Of a stretch of 64,000 nucleotides of DNA, positions 13,301-26,300 are shown one piece after another (the first letter of the stretch is position 1; every line of letters starts with the position of its first letter). The stretch comes from Microstegium vimineum (Eukaryota; Streptophyta; Magnoliopsida; Poales; Poaceae): assembly GCA_022036555.1 (NCBI GenBank), contig CM039125.1, positions 50,306,110-50,370,109 on the forward strand. Direction: 5' to 3'. The position numbers and the translations under genes were made by a program. The notes under the pieces were generated by a model. The model was not told the DNA's origin and did not search any database. It saw only the letters and a list, made by a program, of their open reading frames with translations.

Positions 13301-16300
13301 AGAGTGACAGCATGTTCAATGCCGGCTATTTTCTGCTGTCTATGAAGACTGCTCTGGCAACTGAAATTGAATGCATCACGTTCCAGGCTGCCATGTGCAG
13401 AATTAGGCATACACTATTGTCTCTGAGAAGCAAAGCGTCTGCCGAGTTTAACAGTGCAACATCCAGTTTTATGCAGACAAATGTCAGCAACAAATCAGAT
13501 CTCACTCCCAAGTATGACATGAGAAAAAAAGAAATTATGACTATAAGGTTATCTAGTGATGTTGATCATGAAATGTTTGACAGATCCTTAATGGACAATG
13601 TGGGAGTTTGGAGGCCTGTTGTTGCGCCTAAAGGGCCAAAGTCTCTTGAGTCTTTGTCTGCTAACACATTAGCTGGTGCAAGTCCAAGTCTGTCTATACA
13701 AAGACAGCCTGTTGTAGATCTTCTCTGTGCCATGGCTCTGCTTGTTCAACAATCTACTTCATTTGTTGATATGTCACTTGATACGGATGACGGGGATGGT
13801 TCCTTTTTCTGGCTTTCCCTGGATGAGCAAAAGAGACGTGGATTTTCTTGTGATCCTTCTATGGTTCATGCTGGCTGTGGTGGCCTATTAGGAACATGCC
13901 ATTCAAAGGATTGTGCTGGTGTTGATTTAGTTGATCCACTTTCTGCTGAGGTAAAATCTTGTGCTCACTTCCTTTGTCCTTTTTTTTATCACTGATACTT
14001 GTGCAGTATATTGTTTCTCCATGTTCCAGTATTCATGTTCAGTTCCCTTTGGGTACAGGTTTCAGAGTCATCTATGATTAGCTTGTTGCAGTCAGATATA
14101 AGAGTAGCTCTTAAAACTGCCTTTGCAAACATGGATGGCCCATTATCAGTAATTGATTGGTGCAGGGGTCGAGGCAATGCAGCTGAGTCTGCAGGTACTG
14201 GAGATGCATACTCTTTTCAGTACTCCACTGGTGATATCCTGGAGCCATCAGGTTCACTGTCCATTGGTGGAGATTCAATGAGCCCACCCCAGCCGACCAG
14301 TAGCAACCGAGGTAAACCTGCTGTGATCTGCACTCTGAACTTGATAATTTTGCTACACAAATAATATTGCCAAAGGGAGGAACAGTCGACGATTTGTATC
14401 ACAGGAGATTTGTGTGTCACTGCAGGCATTTCAGAACTAGAGTACCAAAAGGGATATCACCGTGTCAGACCAACTATTGCTGTCCTCCCTTCACCTTCTA
14501 TGCTAGTCGGGTAGTGTATCTTTTCTTTCCCATGAATTGTTTTATCCTACGTAAGCATATATATCTGCATGAGTTACTGATGCAAGCATTAAAATTGCAG
14601 TTACCAGGATGATTGGTTAAAGGCCTCGGTGAATAGTCTTAAAACTTGGGAGAAAGCTCCTTTTGAACCTTATGCCTTGCCGAAGCCTGTAAGATTAGTT
14701 TGGCAGTGTTCTGTCACTACCTTCTCTCCCTCCTCTCCCTTCATGCTGCTTTTGGGGAAACAAAAACGTCTCCAAATAGGGCCTAACTGCTTGAAATTAT
14801 CTTTTTGGCACTGCTTTTAGCCAGATTCGTGAATATTATTGTAACAGCAAAGACACCATAGTGCAAATGGCACAGCAGCATAACATTGTATTCATATACA
14901 GTTAGTGACTCTAGATTAATATATTTGATTCATTGATTTCCCATCTGTTCTCTCTTTTAGGTTACTTACTATGCACTTTGCCCTGATATTGATATGTTGA
15001 CTTCGGCGGCAGCTGATTTTTTCATGCAGCTTGGAACAGGTAAGTCATGTTTTTCTTGCTCCATATTGTTTTTAGTTATTTCTCACGAATAATATTGCTG
15101 ATATAAGCTACTCCCTATGTTGAGTCTATCTCTAAATAATTGCTATTCATAATACATAAGTTTATATGTTTTTTAGACATACATTTTGGTACTTAAAACT
15201 CAAAGAGGACACTCATAACATTATATTTAACATGAACCAGATGTCACCATAAACATGAATCACTTATTCGGTTATTCCTCACTTTTTGACAACAGTACAA
15301 CATGATTGATGTAGTGAAGAAATACTGTCACTCCAGCAGATTTATGTACATTAGCAAGTTCTTAATCTCCAAACCTCTGTTCCAGTTCATTATGATGCAA
15401 AGTGTTTTTAATAGCATTTGCCATCATTAATTTTGTGTGTTTCTATAGTTTATGAAGTTTGCAAACTGGGAACTCATTCACCACAAAACAATGGAGGACA
15501 AATGGAACTATCTCCTGGAAAATATTTGCCTTCAGGACTTGTTCTAGTTGAGTGTCCTGACCAGTTGAAGAAAGTTGGCTGTGGCCACTTAAGTGCCATC
15601 AGTTCAACAAGCGACTATCTTCAAGCTTTTTCAAAACATTGGAGTGTGAAAAGCTTTGTAACATCTATTTCAAGGATACTTAAGGATATAAAGCTGACTT
15701 CAAACATCTCTACAAATCAGAAAGAGAGCAGTAGTGGACCTTGCACAGTAAGGCCTTTTTCCATTTTGTTCTTTGCCATTGATCTGATTCATGTAACCTA
15801 ACAATAAAATAGCTGCTTCTCTCCTATTCGCATGCTTTGTAGTGGTACTCTGCATAATTATGTTCATGTTTTCTTTCTATTCCATCCACCTTGATTGTTT
15901 AATCTTTTGCAACTCCGCAATGTCTTTTCCCTTTTCTTTTTTTTTTCAAACAACAACAAAAGTTTTTGCAAACAAGAAGTGAGTATATTTAGTCTAGGCG
16001 TTTCTTTAATGAGATATATTTAATCTGTGCTATATGAGATATAATGATTCTCGGAGGTTTTTGTTTTGTGGTCTGATTTGTTCTTTGACCTTGTAGTTTT
16101 TTTTTGTTGTTATTTTCATCTTTGCAAACATAACTTTTTTCTTTCATGATGCTACCATAACCAGGGCTCCTGTGATGGTCTCATGGATAAATCCGTTGTT
16201 CAAATATTCTCTTCCTCTTAAGGCATTGATGTAGAATACAATTACAATATGCATGTGTTGTTAATAGATCCCTTAATTGGAACAAACAAGAAAGAAATCG

Positions 16301-19300
16301 ATCTCTCCTTTGAATTGCTATTCAGGAACTTGTCTTCATTTGCCTTGTCTACCTCACTACTATTGTCTAATTGCCAACCATGAGGGGCCCAAGCTTGCTG
16401 CTTTCAACAGGCTTGCATTCTTTGTAGCAAAGCTGGCCCACATCATACTCCTTGTAATATGTATTCCAACGTAATTATCATGTTTTCCTGGGAATGGAAA
16501 TGATTCAACCTTTTAATTTGTTCACATTTTTGTCTGTCATTTTTTATTCGGCAAAACTTCTTTTCAATGCCAGGAACTTTTTCACATCGTATGATATTTA
16601 ATTTTTGCCTAGCCTTGGTTGATTTGATATAAAATCTTTTACCTGGTAGTATCGGGGACTAAAAATACAATTCTGGTCTTCTTTGGAAGACCGGGATGAC
16701 CCAAGAACCTAGAGTATCCACACGGAAATTATTGAATTCCACTTGGATGATAATTTTGTTCGAGTTTATTCATGTTTTGTATTTCTCAGCTGTAGGTTCT
16801 GTATATATTTGCACAAACCTGCCTGTGTATATATTCTGGCCTAGAGCCCTTATAATGGATCCAAATGATATTTATAACATGGTAAATTATTCACCTTATT
16901 TTTAACACCATTAGCCCTTTATCCATGCAGGTAATTTATGTAGTTTGCCCATTTCCAGAACCTTGTGCAATTCTGCAGACGCTAGTAGAATGTTCTGTTG
17001 CTCTTGGGTATGTTATTTCCTCCCCAGAAAGGGAAAGAAAGTCGCTATATTCACAGGTTGCCAAAGCCCTAAACAGCAGTGCCTCTGCAGATGAAGCATC
17101 AGCATCAAATGTTGTTATGCTATCTGGGTTCAGTATACCTAAGCTCGTCTTGCAGATTGTTCCTATTGAAACTGTACTGAGAATTAATAAGCCAAACAAG
17201 GAGCTTGCTGTTTTGAAGGACATAGCATTCACAGTGTACAACAAGGCACGACGAATCCCACGGACTGTCTCCACAAGCGACATGTTTCAGTCACCAACTT
17301 ATTTGGGTAGATCTCAATCCACAATGATGCATGTTACATCACCTGCTCCTACTCTTTGGAAAGAATGTTTAGTTCCTCGAATGTCTGGACCAACTCTCTC
17401 TCGAGAAACAGATTTTGATGCATCCATGAGGTCGGCAACATGGGATAACTCATGGCAGCCTGCTCGTTCTGGAGGACTGCTGGACCCAAGTAAGATGCCA
17501 GATTTATGTGCTCAGGATGATAGGAAATATGCCTTTGAGCCACTTTTCATTCTAGCAGACCCTGGGTCTGCCGATCTTAATGCTTTAATGGAACCGTCAA
17601 AATATGGAGCAGATGCAGGTGGCAGCAGGGTTTACGGCTCAATGTCAGGAAGTAACTCTGATAGCGGAGTGAGCCCTCTACTCGATGTATCTGAGAGTGA
17701 GAGTGCAGCAAGTCTTCATTGCTGTTACGGTTGGACTGAGGACTGGCGATGGTTAGTATGCATTTGGACAGATGCTAGAGGAGAATTATTGGACAGCTTA
17801 ATATTTCCTTTTGGTGGTATTAGTAGCCGCCAAGACACTAAAGTTCTCCAAAGTCTTTTCATCCAAATCCTACAGCAAGGTTGTCAAATAATGTCATCTT
17901 CACCTGAGGCTAGCAATATGAGACCACGAGATGTCATAATAACTCGTATTGGAGGTTTCCTTGAACTTGAAATTCAAGGTACTCACTTATTTTATCAGGA
18001 ACTCAGATACCTTTTGTTTTGAGACTAATGCGATTATATAATATGTTTTCTCTGCAGAATGGCAAAAGGCAATATACTCTTTTGGCGGTAATGAAGTCAA
18101 GAAGTGGCCTGTGCAGTTACGGCGATCCATACCTGAGGGTATTCCACCTAGTTCAAATGGTCCTACACTCCAGCAGCAAGACATGGCCTTAATTCAGGAT
18201 AGAAACATGCCTTCCTCACCAAACCCTTTGTACAGCCCTCATTCAAAATCAAGCTTCATGAAAGGTGCACTTGGACAATCTGGCAACAAAAAGCAGATCC
18301 TTGTGGAACAAACTGGAATGGACACTTCAAAGGGATCACTGCACTTAGTTCGCAGCATCAGTTTGGTTGCAGTTTCCCAAGATCATTCATTGCATCTCAC
18401 ATGCCAAGCGGATCTGTTGACCAGACTTGCTTCTGGTAAGCACCTCCTGTATATTTATATATTACTCCCTCCATCCCAAATTGTAAGTCATTCCAAGAAT
18501 CTTGGAGAGTCAAAGCATCTCAAGTTTGACCAAGAATTATAGACAAAATTATAAAGATTTATAACATCAAATAGGTATATGATGAAAATATAATTGATAA
18601 CGAATCTAATGATACTTATTTGACATCATAAATATTATTATATTGTTATATAAGTTTGGTCAAACTTGAGAAACTTTGACTCTCCAAGATTCTTGGAATG
18701 ACTTACAATTTGGGATGGAGGGAGTATAATACTCCAGAAAATATCACTTTACACCCATTTGATGTGGATATCTATTCAGTGATGCATTTTGTTCCAACAT
18801 AGATTAATTACTTATAGACCACTTAAAAATCATTTCAACCTACGATAGTTTATTAACCTACAACATGACTGTATAACCCTTTGTTTGTAAGGAAATCAGT
18901 AGTAAAAGATATTAAGCTTGTCAAATTGTGCCACTTTTTACAGGCGAAGGGAATCAAGGCAGCAGTGGTCCCTCGAGTTACTTGGAAGGTTTCACTCCAG
19001 TGAAGTCCATTGGGTCAATGCCAGCATCACACTCATATCTCTTAGTTCCTTCACCAAGTATGAGATACCTTTCTCCTGCAACATTACAGCTCCCGACATG
19101 CCTCACATCAGAGTCACCACCGCTTGCCCATCTATTGCACAGCAAAGGGACTGCAATTCCCTTAGCAATGGGCTATGTCGTCTCCAAAGCCGTCCCACCT
19201 GTAAGGAGGGACTCTGCACAGCTCACCAAGGATGAACAACCCTCTGTTCTCTCAGTTAGCATCATTGATCACTATGGAGGCAGCATTGCCACAGTTCAAG

Positions 19301-19581
19301 AAAAGATGAACCGAGGCGGTGGTGGCAGCAACATGAGCAAACAGGCGAGGAACTTCACTCAGGAAACAACTACTCGAGACTGTGAGATGGAGATGCATAA
19401 TGTGCTGGAAGCTGTGGCCGCGGAGCTTCATGCCCTTTCTTGGTTGACAGTAAGCCCGGTGTACACAGAAAGGCGCACTGCCCTGCCCTGCCACTGTGAC
19501 ATGGTCCTAAGGATGCGTCGGCTTCTACACTACGCTGATAAGTATCTATCTCAACCAGCAGAGAAGGGTGAGACAACTTAG
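2471..19581 (+). CDS. MED13: Mediator complex subunit 13 (MED13, GCT/MAB2 type), 22 coding exons
   Basis: MED13 links the CDK8 kinase module (CDK8, cyclin C, MED12) to core Mediator in the nucleus; plant homologues set developmental timing. Coding exons: 2471-2494, 2988-3060, 3178-3317, 3420-3506, 3604-3691, 3785-3868, 4387-4464, 4559-4638, 8483-8561, 8744-9052, 9118-9204, 10479-10710, 11699-11905, 12640-13950, 14059-14311, 14426-14510, 14601-14688, 14961-15039, 15449-15747, 16931-17978, 18058-18435, 18944-19581. The product is about 1,915 aa, usual for plants. The start MWTNIFKI continues as ELQTVSWFQFLP, the family N-terminus. The acidic motif SWSWDDEGVVMDIDILLSKF lies mid-protein, and the PIWI-like/C-terminal part lies in the last three exons. 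Every join keeps frame except exon 1 to 2, which is one base short (see findings). A copia element sits in intron 8 and a Stowaway MITE in the last intron. Confidence 0.93.
4741..4844 (-). repeat. 3' LTR of the copia element (element orientation)
   Basis: This 104-bp terminal repeat begins TGCTAGAATAG and ends CATTCCAACA, and matches the copy at 7588-7691 base for base. It is preceded by the target duplication ATATG at 4736-4740. Confidence 0.95.
4845..4888 (-). other. Polypurine tract, 44-base C run on plus strand
   Basis: A run of 44 C abuts the LTR. On the coding (minus) strand this is poly-G at the place where the polypurine tract primes plus-strand DNA synthesis. Ordinary PPTs are about 10-15 bases, so the tract has probably expanded, or the run length is a sequencing estimate. 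Confidence 0.7.
5064..6540 (-). pseudogene. Copia reverse transcriptase and RNase H remnant
   Basis: Reading from about 6,600 down on the minus strand, the frames show the spacer motif HPMVTR, then the copia RT entry WHHAMEEEYAAL and TWDLVPRP, then VHQLDVKNAFLHG, LNKSLYGLKQAPRAW and the catalytic YVDDIVLT. RNase H follows with SSAEAEYRAVANGVAE, ending near HVSTTS at about 5,064. The sequence is spread over several frames (6243-6539, 5797-6249, 5352-5828, 5064-5333), so frameshifts break it. No integrase core or protease is seen. This is old-style pol coding in a structurally young element, consistent with a defective family that is copied by helpers. Confidence 0.88.
6576..7517 (-). other. 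Long Pro/Ala/Gly-rich reading frame at the gag position of the copia element
   Basis: An ATG at 7517, about 60 bases inside the primer-binding site, opens a 313-codon frame beginning MAGASPPPPSHFGPF. This is the normal position of a gag start, but no gag zinc knuckle or capsid pattern is visible. The translation is Pro/Ala/Gly/Ser-rich and includes a glycine run encoded by the 27-base C run at 7358-7384 (plus strand). It may be the first part of gag fused by deletion to the proline-rich spacer that precedes copia RT. The function is unknown and the frame may be non-coding. Confidence 0.4.
7577..7587 (-). promoter_or_regulatory. Primer-binding site of the copia element
   Basis: The minus strand reads TGGTATCAAGC directly after the 5' LTR (element orientation). 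The first eight bases, TGGTATCA, are the classic complement to the 3' end of plant initiator methionine tRNA used by most copia elements. Confidence 0.85.
7588..7691 (-). repeat. 5' LTR of the copia element (element orientation)
   Basis: This second copy of the 104-bp terminal repeat is identical to 4741-4844 and is followed by the target duplication ATATG at 7692-7696. Confidence 0.95.
11094..11250. mobile_element. Degraded Stowaway-type MITE in a MED13 intron
   Basis: The left end reads CTCCCTCCATTACAAATTTT, followed by the Stowaway-like arm ttctagatacatagctttt. An inverted arm (ctatgtatttagaaaagccagaata) follows near 11,180-11,210. The right terminal repeat has decayed, so the right end is approximate. 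Confidence 0.5.
18465..18724. mobile_element. Stowaway MITE in the last MED13 intron
   Basis: This is a 260-bp element with near-perfect terminal inverted repeats of about 60 bp, starting CTCCCTCCATCCCAAATTG and ending with the reverse complement. It is flanked by the TA target duplication (18463-18464 and 18725-18726). The core is AT-rich and non-coding. Transcripts of the intron could fold into a long hairpin. Confidence 0.93.
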
Positions 19582-20382
19582 AGGGGTGACTAATTGCCAT
19601 GTAGCTGTTAAACAGGAGAATTAGGGCTGGATGGTGCTCAATTCAAGGGCCTTTGTATGTATCTAGGTAGATGACGAGCTTTGTAGCCTGATTTTGCGTT
19701 GATAGTGCTCAATAACCCTGATTTGCTGGGCTGAGGATGTAACCAATTGTAAAGAACAGGTCGATACCTCTCCCTTGATTATATGTTATACCGCTGTAAC
19801 CTTTTCTCTTTTTGGTGTATTGAGCTATTGGTTTCGGAATGCTCACCTCTTGTTTAGGGTCTGCTGTTGTTTTTCTTTCTTCTGAACTGCTGGCTGTATA
19901 TTGGAAGCTGCAGAAACCTGTGGAGGCTTTACTATGGGACAAATTTTGAACCTCTACGTAAAACAACATGCATGAATGAGCTTGACTAGAATTTATTTTT
20001 TTTCCTCTTCTTTTTTTCTGAATTGAACTGGACTAAAACTTGGACTTGATAATTTTGACACCTTTCCTATTCTGAGTCTGATATAATTGGAAAAGTCAAG
20101 TGTCCACACACGTAGAAATACATAATACTGCAAAGTACAGCATTATAAAAAATCTGTATCCGTATATAGTAGATCGCTGTGAACAGGTCTGTATTATTTG
20201 TCAATCCGGTGGTTAGATCAATCGGGCCTAGACTGCCTGTTGTTATATATACTTGTAAAATCATCTCCCCGCTACAGCTGCAAAATACCTTGCTTCACAT
20301 ATATAGGCACCCACTCTCTATACACTCACTCACCCCTGGATCGGCAGTCAAATTATTGGTGCCTACAGGCAGGCTCGCCCGG
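19582..20382. other. Convergent 3' region between MED13 and GlyRS
   Basis: About 800 bases lie between the MED13 stop at 19,581 and the GlyRS stop at 20,383. It contains the 3' UTRs of both genes in tail-to-tail arrangement, is AT-rich and has no coding frame that I can support. Transcripts of the two genes could overlap here if their poly(A) sites lie far from the stops. Confidence 0.6.
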
Positions 20383-23300
20383 CTAAAACCCAGGTAAAAC
20401 TGACAGGTCCACAATTCCATTGGGCAAACTCTCAATCTTTCTCAGCAGCGCTAGCCGGTTGTTACGAACTGTCTCGTCTTCCTGTACATCATATACACCA
20501 TCAGTAACATCACAACTCATAATTATCATCAACAGCAACAGAAGTTTTGCAAGGGCATCTCAATCTCACCGCCATGACAAAGACACTGTTGAAGAAATCT
20601 TCTAGGGGTTGTATCAGAAGCAGAGAAGCCTCGGCAAAGGTCTTAATATCAACACCTACACGATGGGTAGTTGGATACAGCACAGGTAATCAGACATAAC
20701 GCAGAGAGGCAAGCCATTCACGACAAAATGAAAACGAAAAACGGGTACCAGGATGGATCTTATCAGCAACCTCCAAGAAGGCGCTCCACAAAACTTTTTC
20801 TTCATCTTTCTCGAATACACTTGGGTCAACCTACACATAAAATCAGAGTCAGGAGAGAAATACCGCAACAATAATGAAGACTGGTGATGGGTTAGTTGCA
20901 AGTCAAAAACTTCACCATAATTTGAACTGTAATCAAAGTTTATGATGGTACATGTTTAAGCCAGTACCTCCAAAGCAGACTCAATTTCTTTTCCACGGAT
21001 GATCCTTGTTGGCCTTGAATATGCTTCAACAATTTTTGGAAAAGTTTCTGTTCTTGAAAATGCTTCCATCTGCAAGTGTCCACACAACAAAAACCATAGA
21101 ATACTCAGAAGAACTGAAGAATCTTTGGGGTGGATAAGTGGGGGGCACATAACATCGTACTTCAGTTGCTGTTTGTGCTGCTAGATAGGGGCAGTTTGCA
21201 CGCTCCATAAGCACTGAACGGACTATCTCGCAGTTAATTCCCTCATCCACCTAATGACAATGACAAGAATAGATGCAACTTTCAAAAAGGCAATGGATTC
21301 CATCAACCAAAGGTTTGATGACATGGAGCAAAATGGATTTTAGATGAAATGCAGATGTACCGCTCAATGTTAATCCTAATTCAAATAAAGGATCAGCACA
21401 GCATTTGGAGATATAATGATAACAATCCAAAAAAAAATTGTTTTTCAGGGTAAATGTAACAGTGTATCTCTATCCCTAGTAAACACCCAAAATGAAAAAT
21501 CCTATGTATAACTAAACTGTCATTAAATATCAAGATAATATGTACCAGAAGTTGTTCCAGTCTCCTTGTGACGAATTGTACTGCCTAAAAATGATTTTGG
21601 CGATAAATCTGTCAGGAACCATATACTAAATGAACATAGTACATAAACATTATCTGAAATGCATGCTGACCTCATCTATAACATAATTCTCTATTTCTAT
21701 GGGTTGCACCCCTGCCAATAAGGTGAGAGCTCGCCTGAGGTCAAAGCTCTTCTTGTTCTCAACCAATATTTGAACCTAGATAAAATACATGTGAGAAAGT
21801 TTAATGTGATGATATTGGGGCTTTTTCTAACTCCCTTACCAGCCCATAAGAGACCCTTCGAAGTCCAAATGGATCATTGGTAGAACTTGGCTGGCATCCA
21901 GCTCCAAACAATCCAACTAGGCTATCCAATCTGTGAAGCAAATGAGAAAATGGTAGCATCTTTTCTAGCTTGAATAAATTCTTGAACAAATGAAATGCAG
22001 TACTACCCAGAAAGTTGCCACAAAATTTCTGCGCGCTAACAGAATTAATAAATGAAACACAGGTTATTTTCTCAATATTGAGAATGCTATAAACAATGAA
22101 TGGGCTACGTTTGTGTGCACATGTACCTATCAGCAACTGCAAGGACTATACCAGCATCTGTTCTAGGAAACACATCACCCGAAGACCGAGGAAGTGTTAT
22201 CTCAAATAATGCTTCTGCAATCTTTGACATGAATATTTATTCAGTCAAAATGGACAGGACACTAAGACAAGTAGGTACCAAATTTACCGCATTAAAAAAT
22301 AATCACAACCTCTTCAGAGATGCCATCTCTCAAAGCATAATGGCGTGCCATAGTTCCAGCAAGTGAAGTAAATTCTGTGACAATAGAAGTGGCAAGATCT
22401 GACATAGCCAATGCAGCCGCATCTTTGATAATTGGGATTGTTCTCTCATTTATCCCAAGAATAAGGGTCAATTCAGCAACAGTGTTCTCGACACGTGTCA
22501 TTTTATCGAGCATTGTGCCAAGTTTTTCCTATTCAATTAGGATGTAATTATTATGAAAGACAAACATCACAAAAGAAATAGCGTAAGAATTCAGGACAGT
22601 ATACTCACATGAAAAAGAATGCCACTAAGCTGGCCTCGGAATTCAGAAAATTTCTTTTGTGTATCCATCTTATAAAAGAATTTGGCGTCCTCATACCTTG
22701 CCCTGCATTGTACGACAATTCAGAATCTAAAGCTGACTAAAGTAGTAAAGTCCTCTCTAATCAAACAAAAAATTTAGAGAGCACAGTAGTTGACTATGGC
22801 GATTGTTGTTCATGCAAAGAACTTGGCTTTGTAATGCATGCCACAACTTGTTCATAAAATCATCATAGGGCCTTTGAATAACCTGAGAACAGCTTCATTC
22901 CCTTTGCGGACAACTTCCTCGCTAATTGCACCATTGGCAACCTAAGAGAAAAGTGAGTTAAACAAAAGGGTAAAAATTGCTTTACTCAATTGTCAAATAT
23001 ATGGAGGAAAATCTCTCACAGCAATAAAATAAGGTAGCAGATCGCCTGTGGACTTGGAGATTACAGCAAAATACTTCTGGTGTTTCTGCATAACCTGTAG
23101 TTGCAATTCTGATTAAAAAATGCAGCACATTACAAGGGATTATATTTCTAAACAAGGTTACATGTTAGCAGGCTTATAACTTTGTTCATTGAATTATCAA
23201 GAATTGAAGAAAACAAAAGTTAGCTTCTATGCATCCATAATAAAAAGGCTGAACATACCGTAACCAGTACATCTTTCGGAAGTTCTAAGAAGGAATCATC

Positions 23301-26300
23301 ATATCGACCAAGGATGGGCACAGGCGCCTCCACAAGATTGATAACCTGCATAATGTGGTTTGAAATAACTTAGGATGAATGACACTTTTTGACAATAAAT
23401 TGAGATAAAAAAATAAAAAAGGAAGAAAAGGACATCGACCTCATGCAGCAAGCTATCAGGCGCAATGAAATCGCCACCAACACCTCCTGCCAATACAGTA
23501 GATGCATGCAAGACTTTTTCCTTCCGCTCCTGCAGTGGAATATTTTATGAAACTTTACTACAGTAACATCTGGAGTGCTGAGCACTTGAAAAATTATGAA
23601 TGCGTCCATTTAACCTTTTCCCTGTTTCATGCAGGCTACTAAAGCTGACCAAGATCAAAAGTCCAAACCCATATTTTAATGACAAATATTGCGTGAGATT
23701 GAGATTTGATGTTAAAAAACCTCCAAACAAAACATGACTTCGTTAATAAGAAAATAAAACGAGTTTGTGGATCACATAAGTGTGTATGAACAACCAATAT
23801 GCACTCATCTAACCTGCATATTAATCAAGATCCCAGCTTTTTCCACAGTACGTAAATATGATTCTGCCGTTTCCACCTGAAATTGGAGAAAAAAATTCAG
23901 ATTACTTCCATGGTACATATGATGAGCTGGTAGTATGCTGCTTTAGTTATTTTATTTATGTACAATACAAGAGAAAGGGAAGATGTCAGAAAGAATCTTT
24001 TATGTATTGTTTGCTGAAATACAATGTATACTATCATAAAAGTTTAGTTTAAGCAGCAACTTTCTTACTCAAGACAACCATCAAGATAGAAATGACAAAA
24101 GAAGCAAAACATATGAAATATACAAACAAGCAATCCAATTAGTACCTTAAAATTAGCCAAAGAAGAGTTACGAAGGCCACATGACTGATTCCCACTGCCA
24201 ATGCAAACCTTGTTTGTTAATTGATAGAAACAATAATGCTCAAAATTTATGACAACAAAAGATCGAGAACCAAATACAAAATGTAGTTTTACCCTTGATG
24301 GGTTCGATGTACAGCTTTGCTTACTATTTTATATATTAATATATATACTACTACCACAGTAGGGGTTCCCCTACTGTATTCCCCTAAAAAAAAAATACAA
24401 AATGTAGTACCTTGAGATACCAGCAAAATAAAATGGCACAACAAAATCGCCATGAAGTGCAAGGATCCAGCGTATTGGACGACTAAAAACAATCTGCACG
24501 TGTAATAATCTAGAATGAGTGGCATGCACATAGAAGTAGTAATGGGATCTGTAAAGCTCATTGTCCAAATGAAGTAAGTAATTATTGTCCTTATCACCAA
24601 AAGAGAAGGAAAGAAGCTGCGCTCAAAAAAAAAAATTGAAAAGGAAAGAAGTAACTATTGTTGAGAATTTATGCAAGATTAACCAAAGGTGCATAATTAT
24701 GAAGAAGCATTCATTCTGTATATCACCCCTTTATCTATGTATTATTTTCAGGAAGGCTCTCCCCTAGGTGAAACAACAGGAGAGAACTAGCTACAGCTAA
24801 GTTATGAGTTCTGTTGATACAAGTACTCTAACACATAAGTAATCAGTTTAATTTCAAACTATACTGGCATTAGATCATTTGATAGATGATTAGGATTCCT
24901 CGAACATAATAGCACATTGGCAGCATAAGGCCATTCAGGGTACACATACATTGGAGTTCCAGCGCATCGACTTGGGAAATGAAATACCAGAAACAATAGT
25001 AGGTATATCTTCAATTAGGACCTGCAGTTCACATGCTACAGTTAATGAAGCAGTAGAGAGATAGACACTGCAGGAAATAGAAAAGAATATGCCAAGCCAC
25101 ACATGTGGAGCCAGGCACTGGAAGACACCGAACACAGTACTTACTAATTAAATAATTATTGCTAAGCATCGATAGCTTCTTGTATAATTAATTCTTCGCA
25201 CAAGAAAACATAGCACTTAGTTTATTATAAATGTGGAGGTTGACTGATGGTAAATAGGATGGAGCATTTAATCTGTTTAGACATTAGAGTTTGCCATCTG
25301 GTACTACAATTAAAAAAAGGAATGACTAGATTAGTATGTTGATCTGAATACAAGCAAGCTGCTCTAAGAAAGCCTAGCAAAATGAAACAAATGTTTATCA
25401 TTCTCATTCCGGTGTCAGAAAGTCCATTGTTTATAAACACCACGAAAATACGAGGAAGAACTTTTTAACTCTTGAAAAATCTATTGATCAACTAAGGCCC
25501 TACTTCAGGTATCCAATACAATCTTCTGTCAAGCAATATAAAGGATAAGAAATAACCTCATCAGCAAAACGAGCAGACTCTCTGACTCTAGCATAGATAT
25601 ATTCTGTTTTACCTGAAAAGTGCGATTTTTTCCATGAAATTTAGGCCTATTTAAACAATAACAAGAGATAACTAAGAAAAAAGGGGGTTATCAGGGGGAA
25701 GCAGTATTATGTGTTAATTTAAGCATATGGCCTCAAAATGGGCCTCTGGTAATAAGATATAGGAAGCAGATAATAAATATGGAAAAAAAAACTATAATTT
25801 TGTCTCAATGAAATATGGATTCATCTAATCAATTCAGTACTAAAGCTGAGGTTATCCTATAAAATTTCTAGCACTGAATAAGTTTATAGAGACTAAGCAG
25901 ATGAGAAGTTGAGAACTATACTAAAGCTAAGGTTATCCTTGAAATAACTAAATAAAATATCAATAAATGATCTACACAGGTCATCAGCTCTACAGTAAAT
26001 TCTGTACTATCTTCCACATGGTGATTCGAACACAGCAAGCACGAACAAGAAGTGGAGATGACTGTAGGTAGGTAAGTTGGTAACCAATCACAACGAGCAA
26101 TATATTATACAACTGGTGCAGTGACGAAGGTAAACCCAAAAGCTAGAAAGAGAAATTGGCAACTCTAAAAGGAAGTGGCAATTATAAATATTTAAAAGGG
26201 AAGAGCTTGATTTCTATACCATCTATTCTTTTATATAGATGATCGACAGAGACATTATTCTTTCGACAAAAGCCCTCGGCGGCCTGGATAGGAACAAAGA

